A stretch of 52,653 bases of DNA from Marinobacter antarcticus. Its GTDB lineage: Bacteria; Pseudomonadota; Gammaproteobacteria; Pseudomonadales; Oleiphilaceae. The notes beneath the pieces were generated by a model. The model searched no databases, was not told the DNA's origin, and saw nothing but the letters and a program-made list of their open reading frames with translations. Shown here piece by piece: positions 9,728-18,833 of this stretch. The first letter of the stretch is position 1. Every line of letters begins with the position of its first letter. The stretch covers positions 1 through 52,653 of the forward strand of contig NZ_DRGY01000003.1 in the NCBI RefSeq assembly GCF_011049865.1, written 5' to 3'. A program made the position numbers and the translations under genes.

Positions 9728-12003
9728 TGCGAACACCTGACCAGCCTGTTTTACGGGACATTGTCCTGATTGGCGGCGGGCACAGCCACGTTGGGGTACT
9801 CAAACGGTTTGCAATGAAACCGGTTCCCGGCGTGCGCCTGACCCTTATCTGCCGCGACACCCACACACCCTACTCCGGAATGCTGCCAGGCTACGTGGCA
9901 GGACACTACAGCTACGATGATGTACACATCGATCTGAGCCGACTTGCGGAATACGCCGGCGCGCGGTTTTACAGAGCGGAAGCCATCGGCATTGATCGCG
10001 CTTCCAAACGCGTGATCTGCAAAGGCCGGCCTGACGTGCCTTACGACATTCTCTCAATCAACATCGGTTCATCGCCACGAGTAAATGACGTTGAAGGCGC
10101 GTTGGAGTACGCCGTGCCCGTGAAGCCAATCACCGGTTTTAACAACCGTTGGCTCGCTCTTTTAACTCGTATCGAAAATCACGTTGGCCCGCTTACGATC
10201 GGTGTTGTCGGGGCGGGTGCAGGCGGCGTCGAGCTGACGTTGGCCATGCAGTACCGGCTGAAAAACGAGTTGGAACAACGCGGTCAGGATTCCGGCCAAC
10301 TGCACTTTCACTTGTTCGATGCCGCCGATGAGATTCTTCCCACCCACAACGCCAAAGTGCGGGACGTTTTCCAGAGAACTCTTTCTGAGCGTGGCGTTAA
10401 GCTACACCTTGGTTCTCCCGTGGAAAAGGTTAGCGAAGGGCTGTTGCGCACGGCCGCCGGCGAAACCTTGCAAACAGACGAGGTTCTTTGGGTAACCAGG
10501 GCTGGCGGCCCCGGCTGGCTGAAGGATACGGGGTTAGCCCTGGATGACGGGCTGTTCCTGCGAGTACGAGACACCTTGCAGGTTGAAAACGACGACAATA
10601 TTTTTGCGGCGGGCGACATTGCCAATGTCACCAATCACCCACGTGAAAAAGCCGGTGTATTTGCCGTACGCCAGGGGCCGCCGTTGGCGGATAACCTGAA
10701 GCGCCTGGCGTTGGGTAAAACACCCAAGGATTTTCAGCCCCAGAAAACATGGCTGGCATTGATTAGCACCGGGGATAAATACGCCGTTGCGTCTCGCGGT
10801 GATATGCAGTTCGACGGTGCCTCCGTATGGCGCTGGAAGGACTGGATTGACCGGCGCTTCATGCAGAAATTCTCCGACCTGCCACCAATGGACACAGGCG
10901 CGGCGTTGCCGGATACAGCCGCAGCACAAAATCCGGAGGAAGCGTCTCAAGCCATTTCCGCCGTTGCCATGCGATGCGGTGGCTGCGGTGCCAAAGTGGG
11001 CAGCACCGTACTTTCACGGGCGCTGAGTGAACTCAAGCCCATTGAACGGGACGATATTCTTATCGGACTGCACGCCCCGGACGACGCCGCTGTTCTGCGG
11101 GTACCGCCGGGAAAAGCCGTGGTGCATACCGTTGATTTTTTCCGGGCGTTTATTGACGATCCTTACACGTTTGGCCGCGTGGCTGCCAATCACAGCCTGG
11201 GTGATGTTTTCGCCATGGGCGCAGAGGCCCAGAGCGCTACCGCAGTGGCCACCATACCTTACGGTATTGAGTCCAAAGTAGAAGATGTGCTCTATCAGAT
11301 GATGTCTGGCGCGGTAGAGGTGCTGAATGAAGCAGGCTGCGCTCTGGTAGGCGGTCATACCGGCGAAGGCCAAGAGCTTGCATTGGGCTTCGCAGTGAAT
11401 GGCCTGATTAACCCGGATGAGGTGATGAGCAAAGGCGGCTTACAAGCCGGTGATGTTTTGATTCTCACCAAACCCATCGGCACCGGAACACTGTTTGCGG
11501 CTCACGCCCAATTGGCCGCTAAAGGCCGCTGGATTGATTCCGCGCTTGCGTCCATGGTGCAGTCCAACAAGAAAGCTGCAGACTGCCTTCGGAGCTTTGG
11601 ATCCAAAGCGTGCACGGATGTCACAGGGTTTGGATTGCTTGGTCACCTTGTTGAAATGACCCGGCCTTCCGGCGTAGATGCCGAGCTTGACCTTTCTGCG
11701 ATTCCCATCTTGCCGGGAGCCGAAGAAACCGCCGCAGCGGGCATTCTCAGTTCACTCCAGCCGGCGAATATACGCCTGCGCCGTGGTATTCGGGATCAGG
11801 AAAAGTGGGTAAAACACCCTCGCTATCCGTTGATTTTCGATCCGCAAACGGCAGGCGGTTTGTTGGCAAGTGTCTCTGCAGACAAGGCAGAAGACTGTGT
11901 CCGCGAACTCAAAGCCCTGGGTTATCCCCATACCGCCATCATCGGACGGGTATTGCCTCAGGATGAAAGCGGACCGATTGAACCCATTACTCTGAGAGAG
12001 TGA
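9727..12003 (+). CDS. selD: Pyridine nucleotide-disulfide oxidoreductase fused to SelD (selenide, water dikinase)
   Basis: A 758-residue fusion. Residues 1 to about 390 are an NDH-2-like flavoprotein: FAD site IGGGHSHVGVLKRF at the N-terminus, NAD site VGAGAGGVE near 160, and a second FAD motif NIFAAGDIAN near 300. Residues about 412-758 are SelD, which makes selenophosphate from selenide and ATP. The catalytic segment is C417-G-G-C420-G-A-K423, so the nucleophile is Cys, not selenocysteine, and Lys is kept. The ATP-binding DDAAVL, GGHTGEGQE and TDVTGFGLLGHL are intact. This fusion is a known family (N-terminal-to-SelD). It sits 2 bp from the convergent SenB-type gene and near a putative selenate importer. 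The oxidoreductase may supply selenide, which is inference. Confidence 0.93.
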   Translation: MRTPDQPVLRDIVLIGGGHSHVGVLKRFAMKPVPGVRLTLICRDTHTPYSGMLPGYVAGHYSYDDVHIDLSRLAEYAGARFYRAEAIGIDRASKRVICKGRPDVPYDILSINIGSSPRVNDVEGALEYAVPVKPITGFNNRWLALLTRIENHVGPLTIGVVGAGAGGVELTLAMQYRLKNELEQRGQDSGQLHFHLFDAADEILPTHNAKVRDVFQRTLSERGVKLHLGSPVEKVSEGLLRTAAGETLQTDEVLWVTRAGGPGWLKDTGLALDDGLFLRVRDTLQVENDDNIFAAGDIANVTNHPREKAGVFAVRQGPPLADNLKRLALGKTPKDFQPQKTWLALISTGDKYAVASRGDMQFDGASVWRWKDWIDRRFMQKFSDLPPMDTGAALPDTAAAQNPEEASQAISAVAMRCGGCGAKVGSTVLSRALSELKPIERDDILIGLHAPDDAAVLRVPPGKAVVHTVDFFRAFIDDPYTFGRVAANHSLGDVFAMGAEAQSATAVATIPYGIESKVEDVLYQMMSGAVEVLNEAGCALVGGHTGEGQELALGFAVNGLINPDEVMSKGGLQAGDVLILTKPIGTGTLFAAHAQLAAKGRWIDSALASMVQSNKKAADCLRSFGSKACTDVTGFGLLGHLVEMTRPSGVDAELDLSAIPILPGAEETAAAGILSSLQPANIRLRRGIRDQEKWVKHPRYPLIFDPQTAGGLLASVSADKAEDCVRELKALGYPHTAIIGRVLPQDESGPIEPITLRE

Positions 12004-12005
12004 GC

Positions 12006-12992
12006 TCAGGCGCTAATCCCGGAACAGCGTTGCATCGCAAGTGCGATCGCCTGTTCCAGGGATGCTCGCTCCTTTTCTGCCGTGAATTGTCCAGCAAGCG
12101 TTGTTACATGCTCACGGAGGCTGCTCAGAAACTGCGGATCGTTCTCAGCCCGGGCCAGCCGTTCAGAGAGTGCCTGAGTATCGCCCACCGGATAGAGCCC
12201 CGGGTAGTCTGCCCCCAGCAATCCGATATTCCCGGAAATATCAGACGCGATAACCGGCAGGCCGGCGCGACAGGCTTCCGACACGACGTTCGCCCCACCT
12301 TCCATTACTGAACTGATAACCATTAATTGGCTGTTGGCCATTAGCTTGTCGATGTCGGTTTTTTCCAATTCGCCCAGCCATCTGAATCGTGAATTCTGCT
12401 GCATCTCCTGTTTCGCGAGTTGCTCCCAATGTGTATCGTGAGGTTTGCCGGCACAGGAAACGCGAAGGTGTGATTCAGATGAAAGCAGCCGGGCCGCCAT
12501 GGCAGCCCGAAGAGAATCCTTTTCCTCCCGAAGGTGCCCTATTACGCACACCTCGAAATACGGCGATGCCGATGTTGCGCTCGTGTTGTGAGGCGCTGGC
12601 GTATCGGCAGACTGAAAAAGCGTCACCAGCTTTTCCCTGAATCGACCAGGAATATCGTCGCCAACCTTCTCATGCAGGCCGATCAATGCGTCAGCGGTGT
12701 GCATGGAATAGTGGGTTTGTTCGGGGTATTCATATTGGTGGCGGTAGATGTCTGTTCCCGTTAACGCCACAATCAACGGTTTGAATGGATAAGCATTTCG
12801 AAACACACGAATGGCATCATGGCTTCGCCAGGCATGAAGGGCCAGGAACAGATCACAGGGTTCGCCATGGTAATCCGTCACAACCGATATGTTATGCCCC
12901 GCTTGTTCCAGCAGCGTTTCCCAGCGTTCTGCGGTGGCCCTGTTGCCGGCTTTTGAGCCCGCGCCCGCAGGTGTACAGATAATAATATCCAT
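12006..12992 (-). CDS. senB: SenB-type glycosyltransferase (putative selenosugar synthase)
   Basis: A 328-residue GT4-like protein of the family described beside SelD homologues (the TIGR04348 group). Characterised SenB members couple selenophosphate to a sugar nucleotide to give a selenosugar. Visible features: N-terminal ICTPAGAGSKAGNRATAERW, LFLALHAWRSHDAI, LTGTDIYRH, and the donor-site region VISSVMEGGANVVSEACRAG near residue 230. It has no signal peptide. It is convergent with the SelD fusion and divergent from the importer. AAAGAG lies just before the ATG, and an attenuator-like leader precedes it. SenA, which would take the selenosugar to selenoneine, is absent from the window. The family call is from memory of conserved motifs; the reaction in this organism is inferred. 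Confidence 0.78.
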   Translation of the reverse strand: MDIIICTPAGAGSKAGNRATAERWETLLEQAGHNISVVTDYHGEPCDLFLALHAWRSHDAIRVFRNAYPFKPLIVALTGTDIYRHQYEYPEQTHYSMHTADALIGLHEKVGDDIPGRFREKLVTLFQSADTPAPHNTSATSASPYFEVCVIGHLREEKDSLRAAMAARLLSSESHLRVSCAGKPHDTHWEQLAKQEMQQNSRFRWLGELEKTDIDKLMANSQLMVISSVMEGGANVVSEACRAGLPVIASDISGNIGLLGADYPGLYPVGDTQALSERLARAENDPQFLSSLREHVTTLAGQFTAEKERASLEQAIALAMQRCSGISA

Positions 12993-13011
12993 AATGCTCT
13001 TTGGTATAAAA

Positions 13012-13057
13012 AGCCCCTTACAGGGCTCGAATGGAATTTAACGGGAATCGCGCCCTG
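13012..13057 (-). promoter_or_regulatory. Attenuator-like leader with competing hairpins upstream of senB
   Basis: Reading towards senB, segment 1 (13057-13048), segment 2 (13030-13021, overlapping 13027-13023) and segment 3 (13016-13012) can form two mutually exclusive stems. Segments 1 and 2 pair over 10 positions with one mismatch. Segment 2 and segment 3 (AGCCC with GGGCT) form a short GC-rich stem followed by a T-run ending about 10 nt before the ribosome-binding site. The geometry is that of antiterminator and terminator. The transcription start is not known; a start inside segment 1 would remove the competing stem. Confidence 0.4.
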
Positions 13058-13075
13058 ATATCTGACCTATTTAAA

Positions 13076-13160
13076 CCTGCAATCCGTATAGCTGTTCAGG
13101 GTTAAATAAAATCAGAGTATCCTGCAATCCGCAGATGTGAAAGCAATCCGCAGTTGTAAA
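13076..13160. repeat. Repeated GCAATCCG boxes between senB and the selenate-type importer
   Basis: Three direct copies of GCAATCCG start at 13079, 13124 and 13143. The first two share the longer CCTGCAATCCG. The last two share GCAATCCGCAG followed by a similar T-G-T-rich tail, with a 19-bp period. They lie in the divergent control region and could be operator sites for a regulator of the selenium genes. Confidence 0.5.
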
Positions 13161-13212
13161 AAGGGTTGCGGCCTTTCTGTTTACTCATCGTACAAACCAT
13201 CAAGGAATTCAA

Positions 13213-14085
13213 ATGGCCTCTAATCTTATACGGAAACTCGTGCTTTCCAGCGTTTTGTTTTTTACCACTGCGGCATCGGCGGAAACCTTCGTATTCACGG
13301 CAATTCCGGATGAAGATCAAACCAAGCTGGTTGAGCGTTTTAGTGGCGTTGCAGATTACCTCTCTGAGCAACTTAACGTTGACGTGCGCTACATTCCGGT
13401 CAAATCCTATGCGGCGGCGATTACAGCGTTTCGTAACAACCAGGTACAACTGGCGTGGTTCGGCGGACTGTCCGGCGTGCAAGCTCGCAGGTTGGTGCCG
13501 GGTTCCGAAGCCATCGCCCAGGGTGTTGAAGACGAAGCATTCGAAACGTATTTTATCGCCAACACCAATTCCGGTATCAAGCCCGCAGACAAGCTGGCAG
13601 ATCTGAAGGATCAACTGCAAGGTAAAACCTTCACCTTCGGGTCCAAAGGCTCAACCTCTGGCCGCCTTATGCCTGAGTTCTATCTGCGGGACACCTTTGG
13701 TAAAAAGCCCGAAGATTTCTTCTCGCGCGTTGGCTTTAGCGGCAATCACACCCGCACCCTTCGTTTGGTGGAAGCCGGCACGTACGACGTAGGCGCGCTC
13801 AATTTCCAGGTCTGGAATAAAGAATTGGGCGATGGAAGCATTGATACCGATTCCGTGCAGGTAATCTGGAAAACACCCGCCTACCCTGACTATCAGTGGA
13901 CAATTCGTGGTGACGTAAACGAGCGCTTCGGTGAGGGCTTCAAGCAACGAGTGACCGACGCGTTGTTGAACCTCAAAGACCCTGCGCTGCTGGAAAGCTT
14001 TCCACGCTCCGGGTTTATTCCTGCGTCCGATGATGACTATGAACCGATTCGCAAAACAGCGGAAGAGATTGGAATTCTCGATTGA
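13213..14085 (+). CDS. Putative selenate/selenium-oxyanion ABC transporter, periplasmic binding protein (PhnD-like)
   Basis: A 290-residue PhnD-type binding protein with a signal peptide ending in AASAE near residue 24. The mature protein starts FVFTAIPDEDQTKLVERFSG. It contains KSYAAAITAFRNNQVQLAWFGGLSG and FGSKGSTSGRLMPEF, the usual ligand-cleft loops of phosphate/phosphonate-type binders. The subgroup found beside SelD fusions and SenB is annotated as putative selenate-binding from genome context. It is first of a three-gene importer operon; its stop overlaps the next start (ATGA). The ligand is an oxyanion; selenate or selenite is inferred from the neighbours and phosphonate remains possible. 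Confidence 0.82.
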   Translation: MASNLIRKLVLSSVLFFTTAASAETFVFTAIPDEDQTKLVERFSGVADYLSEQLNVDVRYIPVKSYAAAITAFRNNQVQLAWFGGLSGVQARRLVPGSEAIAQGVEDEAFETYFIANTNSGIKPADKLADLKDQLQGKTFTFGSKGSTSGRLMPEFYLRDTFGKKPEDFFSRVGFSGNHTRTLRLVEAGTYDVGALNFQVWNKELGDGSIDTDSVQVIWKTPAYPDYQWTIRGDVNERFGEGFKQRVTDALLNLKDPALLESFPRSGFIPASDDDYEPIRKTAEEIGILD

Positions 14086-14735
14086 TGAAAGGTTTCAATC
14101 TTTTGGGTCTTACGGCCTCATTCGGCGGCAAGCGGGTTATTGGCCCGCTGTCGCTGCAAGTTAACCCCGGCGACAAGATTGCGCTGGTGGGTAAAAGTGG
14201 TGCGGGCAAATCGACGCTCATTCGCTTGATTCACGAGCGGGTTAATCGGGAGTCTTCCCTGATACCACAAGATCTGGGCCTGGTGAATGCCTTGTCGGTG
14301 TTCCACAACGTATTTATGGGGCAACTGGATAGGCATTCGACCTGGTACAACACGTTAACGCTCGCCCGCCCTTTCTCGAAAGACCGGGAAGCAGTGCATT
14401 CTCTGCTTCAGTCTTTGGGAATGACAGAAAAGCTCTGGATTCCGGCAGCCTCTCTTTCCGGCGGCCAGCGCCAGCGCGTCGCCATTGCCCGGGCGCTCTA
14501 TCGCAACGCGCCCGTGCTGTTGGCCGATGAGCCGGTTTCCGCACTCGATGGTCCCATGGCCAATTCGGTCATGACACACCTCAGAGACAGGTTCACAACC
14601 AGCGTTATTGCTCTGCATGACGTGGAACTGGCCCTAAATTATTGCACCAGGATCGTTGGCATACACGATGGCCAGGTTGCACTTGACCGGCCTAGCGAGC
14701 ATCTTTCAGTCTCAGACATCATGTCTCTTTACTAG
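14085..14735 (+). CDS. ABC transporter ATP-binding protein of the selenate-type importer
   Basis: A 216-residue PhnC-like ATPase. Walker A is GKSGAGKST near residue 38, the Q-loop region has SLIPQDLGLV, the signature is LSGGQRQRVAIARAL, Walker B is VLLADEPVSALD, and the switch His is in ALHDVELAL. It is shorter than usual PhnC (about 250-260 residues), mainly between the Walker A and the Q-loop. The start is the ATG overlapping the upstream stop by one base, rather than the TTG one codon earlier. It energises the adjacent double permease. Confidence 0.9.
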   Translation: MKGFNLLGLTASFGGKRVIGPLSLQVNPGDKIALVGKSGAGKSTLIRLIHERVNRESSLIPQDLGLVNALSVFHNVFMGQLDRHSTWYNTLTLARPFSKDREAVHSLLQSLGMTEKLWIPAASLSGGQRQRVAIARALYRNAPVLLADEPVSALDGPMANSVMTHLRDRFTTSVIALHDVELALNYCTRIVGIHDGQVALDRPSEHLSVSDIMSLY

Positions 14736-14752
14736 GTAACTCGTCCCGTTCC

Positions 14753-16219
14753 ATGTTCTCTTCCCCAACGGTTCGCACCAGCCTCATTTTCCTCGCCATT
14801 GCCGTGGTCGGGTTATTTTTTGCGGATATTGCCATCACCACCGCAAATCCCTGGCAAGATTTGGGCAATTTTTTCCTCGGAATTGTAACCCCCAACTTTT
14901 TCAGCAGCGAAGGCCTTATGACCGCGCTGCTGAGAACGGTCGCGTTTGCGTTTGTGGGGGTTGTGTCTGGCGGGATCTGTGGTTTTCTGCTGGCACTGGT
15001 TTACCGGTTTTTACCGGTACGGATGTTCTGCGCGTTTATTCGCGCTATTCACGAGCTTTTCTGGGCGCTGATATTTCTGCAGTTTTTCGGCTTCCATCCG
15101 CTCACCGGCGTGTTGGCCATTGCCATCCCCTACGCCGGAATTTTTGCCAAGGTGTATTCAGAAATTCTGGAAGAAGCCGACCCTGAACCGGGTCGTGTTT
15201 TGCCGCCGGGCACGGGAAACATAACGGCGTTTCTCTATGCGCGCATCCCCGACTGCTGGGTAAAGATGCGCACCTATACAGCCTACAGGCTAGAGTGTGG
15301 CCTGCGTTCAAGCGCGATACTTGGTTTCGTTGGCTTGCCAACCCTGGGTTTTTATCTGGAAGCGTCGTTCTCGCAAGGGCTGTATTCCGACGCCGGCGCT
15401 ATGCTGATCCTGTTTTATGTGCTGATTGCGACCATGCCGCTGTGGGTGCGGCCCAAGCTTCTGCCCATATACGTACTGGGAGCGCCCTTCTTTCTCGGTG
15501 AGGGATTACCCATTGTATGGGGTAACGTGCAGCGCTTTTTCACCGAAGACATTGTGCCGGCGCCTTTGCGCAACGGTGATGGCTTAACGGGCCTGATGCC
15601 CTGGCTGAGTGACCTGATGATCAACGAGGCCATGCCGGGTATCTGGAACACCATTGTGCTCACCCAAATTGCACTGGTGGCGACCGGCATTCTTTCGCTA
15701 TTGGCTTTCCCGTTGATTTCCAATCATTTCGGCGGGCCCATTCGGCGTGGTGCCGGGCATGTTTTGCTGGTAATCACACGATCCACGCCTGAGTACATTC
15801 TGGCGTATATTCTGCTGCAGCTCTGGGGGCCCTCCATGCTGCCTGCGATCGTTGCGCTGGCGCTGCATAACGGTGGCATTATTGGCCATCTGATTGGTCG
15901 GCAAACCAGCTCCATTGAGCTGCGCTCCGATACGGTTCAAGGATTCAACCGGTACAGCTGGGAACTGGTGCCCCGTGTTTATCGCTCATTCCTGGCGTTT
16001 CTATTTTACCGTTGGGAAATCATTATGCGGGAAACGGCCATTCTGGGTATTCTTGGCATCTACACCTTGGGGTTCTACGTCGACAGCGCCATTCAGAATA
16101 TCCGGTTTGACCGCGCCATGGTGCTGATTCTGGTAACGGCCCTGCTCAATATTGGCGTAGACACCCTCGGGCGTTATATTCGCCGCAAACTTGCCCTGCA
16201 AACCATGCCGACCTGCTAA
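14753..16219 (+). CDS. PhnE-like ABC permease, tandem-domain, of the selenate-type importer
   Basis: A 488-residue membrane protein made of two PhnE-like permease halves (about 1-245 and 250-488), so a single chain can supply the whole channel. Each half carries an EAA-type loop (for example IFAKVYSEILEEADPEPG in the first, and HLIGRQTSSIELRSD followed by QGFNRYSWELVPRVYRSF in the second). About ten or more hydrophobic helices are visible. It is the third gene of the importer operon, 17 bp after the ATPase. Its stop overlaps the convergent cardiolipin synthase gene by a few bases. Confidence 0.87.
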   Translation: MFSSPTVRTSLIFLAIAVVGLFFADIAITTANPWQDLGNFFLGIVTPNFFSSEGLMTALLRTVAFAFVGVVSGGICGFLLALVYRFLPVRMFCAFIRAIHELFWALIFLQFFGFHPLTGVLAIAIPYAGIFAKVYSEILEEADPEPGRVLPPGTGNITAFLYARIPDCWVKMRTYTAYRLECGLRSSAILGFVGLPTLGFYLEASFSQGLYSDAGAMLILFYVLIATMPLWVRPKLLPIYVLGAPFFLGEGLPIVWGNVQRFFTEDIVPAPLRNGDGLTGLMPWLSDLMINEAMPGIWNTIVLTQIALVATGILSLLAFPLISNHFGGPIRRGAGHVLLVITRSTPEYILAYILLQLWGPSMLPAIVALALHNGGIIGHLIGRQTSSIELRSDTVQGFNRYSWELVPRVYRSFLAFLFYRWEIIMRETAILGILGIYTLGFYVDSAIQNIRFDRAMVLILVTALLNIGVDTLGRYIRRKLALQTMPTC

Positions 16220-17646
16220 AGAACCGGGCCAATCGTTGCGATAACGTTATGCCAGATTCTTGAGTGATAGTGCCAGGCCAGAACCGTGGGCAAGGTAACA
16301 ACCTCGGAGCGGTCTATGTACGTTCGCTGACGCGCCTCGATTGCCAGAGTTGTTGCGCTGTCCTGCAACAGAATGTTGTTTTCATAGTTCAGATCAAAAC
16401 TGCGCAAATCGAGATTTGATGAGCCGATCAAACTGATTTTTCCGTCGATGGTCAGGGTTTTGGCGTGAAGAAGCCCCCCTTTGAATTCGTGGATAATGCA
16501 GCCCGCATCAAGCAGTCGATGGTAGTAGCTTCGGCTGGCCGCAGCGACGATCCAGCTGTCGTTGACTTTGGGAAATATCAATGAGACGGCAACACCGCGA
16601 TGGGCAGCCGAACACAGAGCTTCCAGAACCGTGGCGTCAGGCACAAAATACGGCGTCGACAGGGTCAGTTCACGTTGCGCGCAGGCGATCAAATTGGCAA
16701 AGAGCTGTGGCGTAGCGCCATGGCGCTCGGTGGGGCCAACGCCCATCACTTGAGCAGGAAACCCGCCTTCGGCGCGCTCGGAAGATAATGGAATGCCGTC
16801 CAGGGATTTATTCGTTGCCTGCATCCAGTCGCTGGCGAACAGCAACTGATTCTGAACCACAACGGGCCCCGTGAGCCGGAGCATGATATCCACCCAGGGC
16901 GCGTATTTCGCTTTTGCCTGAAACTCCGGGTCTGCGGAATTGCGGCTTCCACAGTACGTGATGCAGGAATCAATCACCGTTATTTTTCGATGATTTCGCA
17001 GATCAAGTCGGCTGGTCAGGAGAGTTCTGATCGGGTGTTTCAGTGGCAGCGCAACCGCAAGATGAACACCGGCGTCGTTCATACGTTGCCATAATGAGGA
17101 CTTTATCAACAGTCGCGATCCCAATCCGTCAGCCATGGCCCGACAGGTGATACCTCGCCGCGCCGCTCGGATCAGCGCTTCAGCAATAGCACGGCCGGTG
17201 TTGTCATCAAACCAGATATAATAGAGCACGTGGACGTGGTCGGTGGCTGCATCTATGTCTGCGATCATTCTGGCAAGGGTGTCGTTACCATCTGCCATCA
17301 GCTCAGCGGTGTTACCCGTAGAAGGATGAAACCCGTTGATAGAGCCCGCATAGCGAAAAGCCGGTCGATAAACCGCCTCGATCAACGTCTCTGTGCTGGC
17401 CGCCTCGCCCATAAACCAGGAGGCTTTGGCTTTTATTTCTTCAAAGACTTCTTTATGCCGCTTATCGGCGCGGTGACCGAGGTCTGTTTCGCCGAACAGA
17501 AAGTAAATCCCACTGCCAAAATAGGGCAAAAGATTCAGCACGATAAACCATGCCAGTCGCCCTGGAGGCGACAGGTCATCGCGCAGAAGAATTCGAATGG
17601 TGAAGGTAACAACCAAAAGAGTGTGAAGTGCCAGTATGAAGGTCAT
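16216..17646 (-). CDS. cls: Cardiolipin synthase (phospholipase D superfamily)
   Basis: A 476-residue inner-membrane enzyme condensing phosphatidyl donors into cardiolipin. Two hydrophobic N-terminal helices (FILALHTLLVVTFTIRILL, then AWFIVLNLLPYFGSGIYFL) are followed by two HKD motifs: NHRKITVIDS with CGSRN, and LHAKTLTIDGKISLIGSSNLD. The first motif has Arg between His and Lys, as is common. Length is normal for ClsA. It is convergent with the importer permease. Confidence 0.93.
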   Translation of the reverse strand: MTFILALHTLLVVTFTIRILLRDDLSPPGRLAWFIVLNLLPYFGSGIYFLFGETDLGHRADKRHKEVFEEIKAKASWFMGEAASTETLIEAVYRPAFRYAGSINGFHPSTGNTAELMADGNDTLARMIADIDAATDHVHVLYYIWFDDNTGRAIAEALIRAARRGITCRAMADGLGSRLLIKSSLWQRMNDAGVHLAVALPLKHPIRTLLTSRLDLRNHRKITVIDSCITYCGSRNSADPEFQAKAKYAPWVDIMLRLTGPVVVQNQLLFASDWMQATNKSLDGIPLSSERAEGGFPAQVMGVGPTERHGATPQLFANLIACAQRELTLSTPYFVPDATVLEALCSAAHRGVAVSLIFPKVNDSWIVAAASRSYYHRLLDAGCIIHEFKGGLLHAKTLTIDGKISLIGSSNLDLRSFDLNYENNILLQDSATTLAIEARQRTYIDRSEVVTLPTVLAWHYHSRIWHNVIATIGPVL

Positions 17647-17888
17647 CAGGCTCCCTTTTGAGAATAGTAAACCAGTGGGGACCGAACATAACGGCCGAAA
17701 TCAGGCCCCGATGAAACCCACAACGACAATCGTTCGTAAGATACCCACACCCATTTAATGCTGAAGGGGCATTATGGACACTATCTGTCTTAAGGCAAAG
17801 GTTTCTAAACTGGCGCCAGACATGAGAAAATACGACGCTTTGAACTGTGCCCCACTCTCAGCCCTACTCTCAGAAACAGGACACTGCC

Positions 17889-18821
17889 GTGCAATCGGAT
17901 ATTTCCGTTAAGAACCTCAACAAGGTTTATGAGGGCGGTTTCCAGGCCCTGAAGAATATCAATCTGGAAATAAGCCGGGGCGAAATTTTCGCTCTGCTCG
18001 GCCCCAATGGTGCGGGTAAAACCACGTTAATCAGCATCATTTGCGGCATTGCCAACATGTCGACCGGTGAAGTGGTAGCCGGTGGCTACGACATCGTTAA
18101 AGATTATCGCAAGGCCCGTGAAACCATTGGTCTGGTGCCGCAGGAGCTCAGCACCGATTCGTTTGAAACCGTGTGGAATGCGGTCTCCTTCAGCCGGGGG
18201 CTGTTCGGTAAGGCCCCCAAGCCTGCACACATCGAGAAGGTGCTAAGAGACCTGTCGCTATGGGACAAGCGCAATAACCGTATCATGACCCTATCAGGCG
18301 GCATGAAGCGCCGACTGATGATTGCCAAGGCGCTCTCCCATGAGCCACGAATACTCTTCCTGGACGAGCCCACGGCAGGCGTTGATGTTGAGCTGCGCCG
18401 GGACATGTGGGAGATGGTGCGTAAGCTTCGGGAAGACGAAGTAACCATCATTCTTACCACCCACTACATCGAAGAAGCCGAAGAGATGGCCGATCGGATC
18501 GGGGTTATTCGCCAGGGCGAGATCATTCTGGTGGAAGAAAAAAGCATTTTGATGAGCAAGTTGGGCAAAAAAGAGCTTCGTCTGCAGTTGCAGCACAAAC
18601 TCGAATCCGTGCCCTCCGAACTTGCTGCGGAGTCTGTTGAGCTTTCAGACGATGGTTATGAACTGATTTACACCTTTGACTCGCAACAGGAACAGTCCGG
18701 TGTGGCTCGCTTGCTGCGCACCCTCGGGGATATAGGCATTGAGTATCGCGATCTGCGCACCCGGGAAAGTTCCCTGGAAGAGATTTTTGTCGGCCTGGTG
18801 CATGAACAAGCCACCGGCTAA
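17889..18821 (+). CDS. yadG: ABC-2 type exporter ATP-binding protein, YadG-like
   Basis: A 310-residue ATPase partner of the downstream permease. The GTG at 17889 is preferred because AGGA lies 7-8 nt upstream and it gives the usual YadG length; a GTG 42 bp earlier is possible. Walker A is GPNGAGKTT, the signature is [15 protein letters not shown], Walker B is [12 protein letters not shown], and the switch is [17 protein letters not shown]-terminal regulatory extension follows ([15 protein letters not shown]). Substrate unknown. It is the first gene of a three-gene unit with the permease and a DUF192 lipoprotein. Confidence 0.9.
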   Translation: MQSDISVKNLNKVYEGGFQALKNINLEISRGEIFALLGPNGAGKTTLISIICGIANMSTGEVVAGGYDIVKDYRKARETIGLVPQELSTDSFETVWNAVSFSRGLFGKAPKPAHIEKVLRDLSLWDKRNNRIMTLSGGMKRRLMIAKALSHEPRILFLDEPTAGVDVELRRDMWEMVRKLREDEVTIILTTHYIEEAEEMADRIGVIRQGEIILVEEKSILMSKLGKKELRLQLQHKLESVPSELAAESVELSDDGYELIYTFDSQQEQSGVARLLRTLGDIGIEYRDLRTRESSLEEIFVGLVHEQATG

Positions 18822-18833
18822 CGGGAGAGAGAC

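Noticed and set aside
10975..10995. Selenocysteine in SelD
   Set aside because: The active-site codons are TGC (Cys417, Cys420); there is no in-frame TGA.
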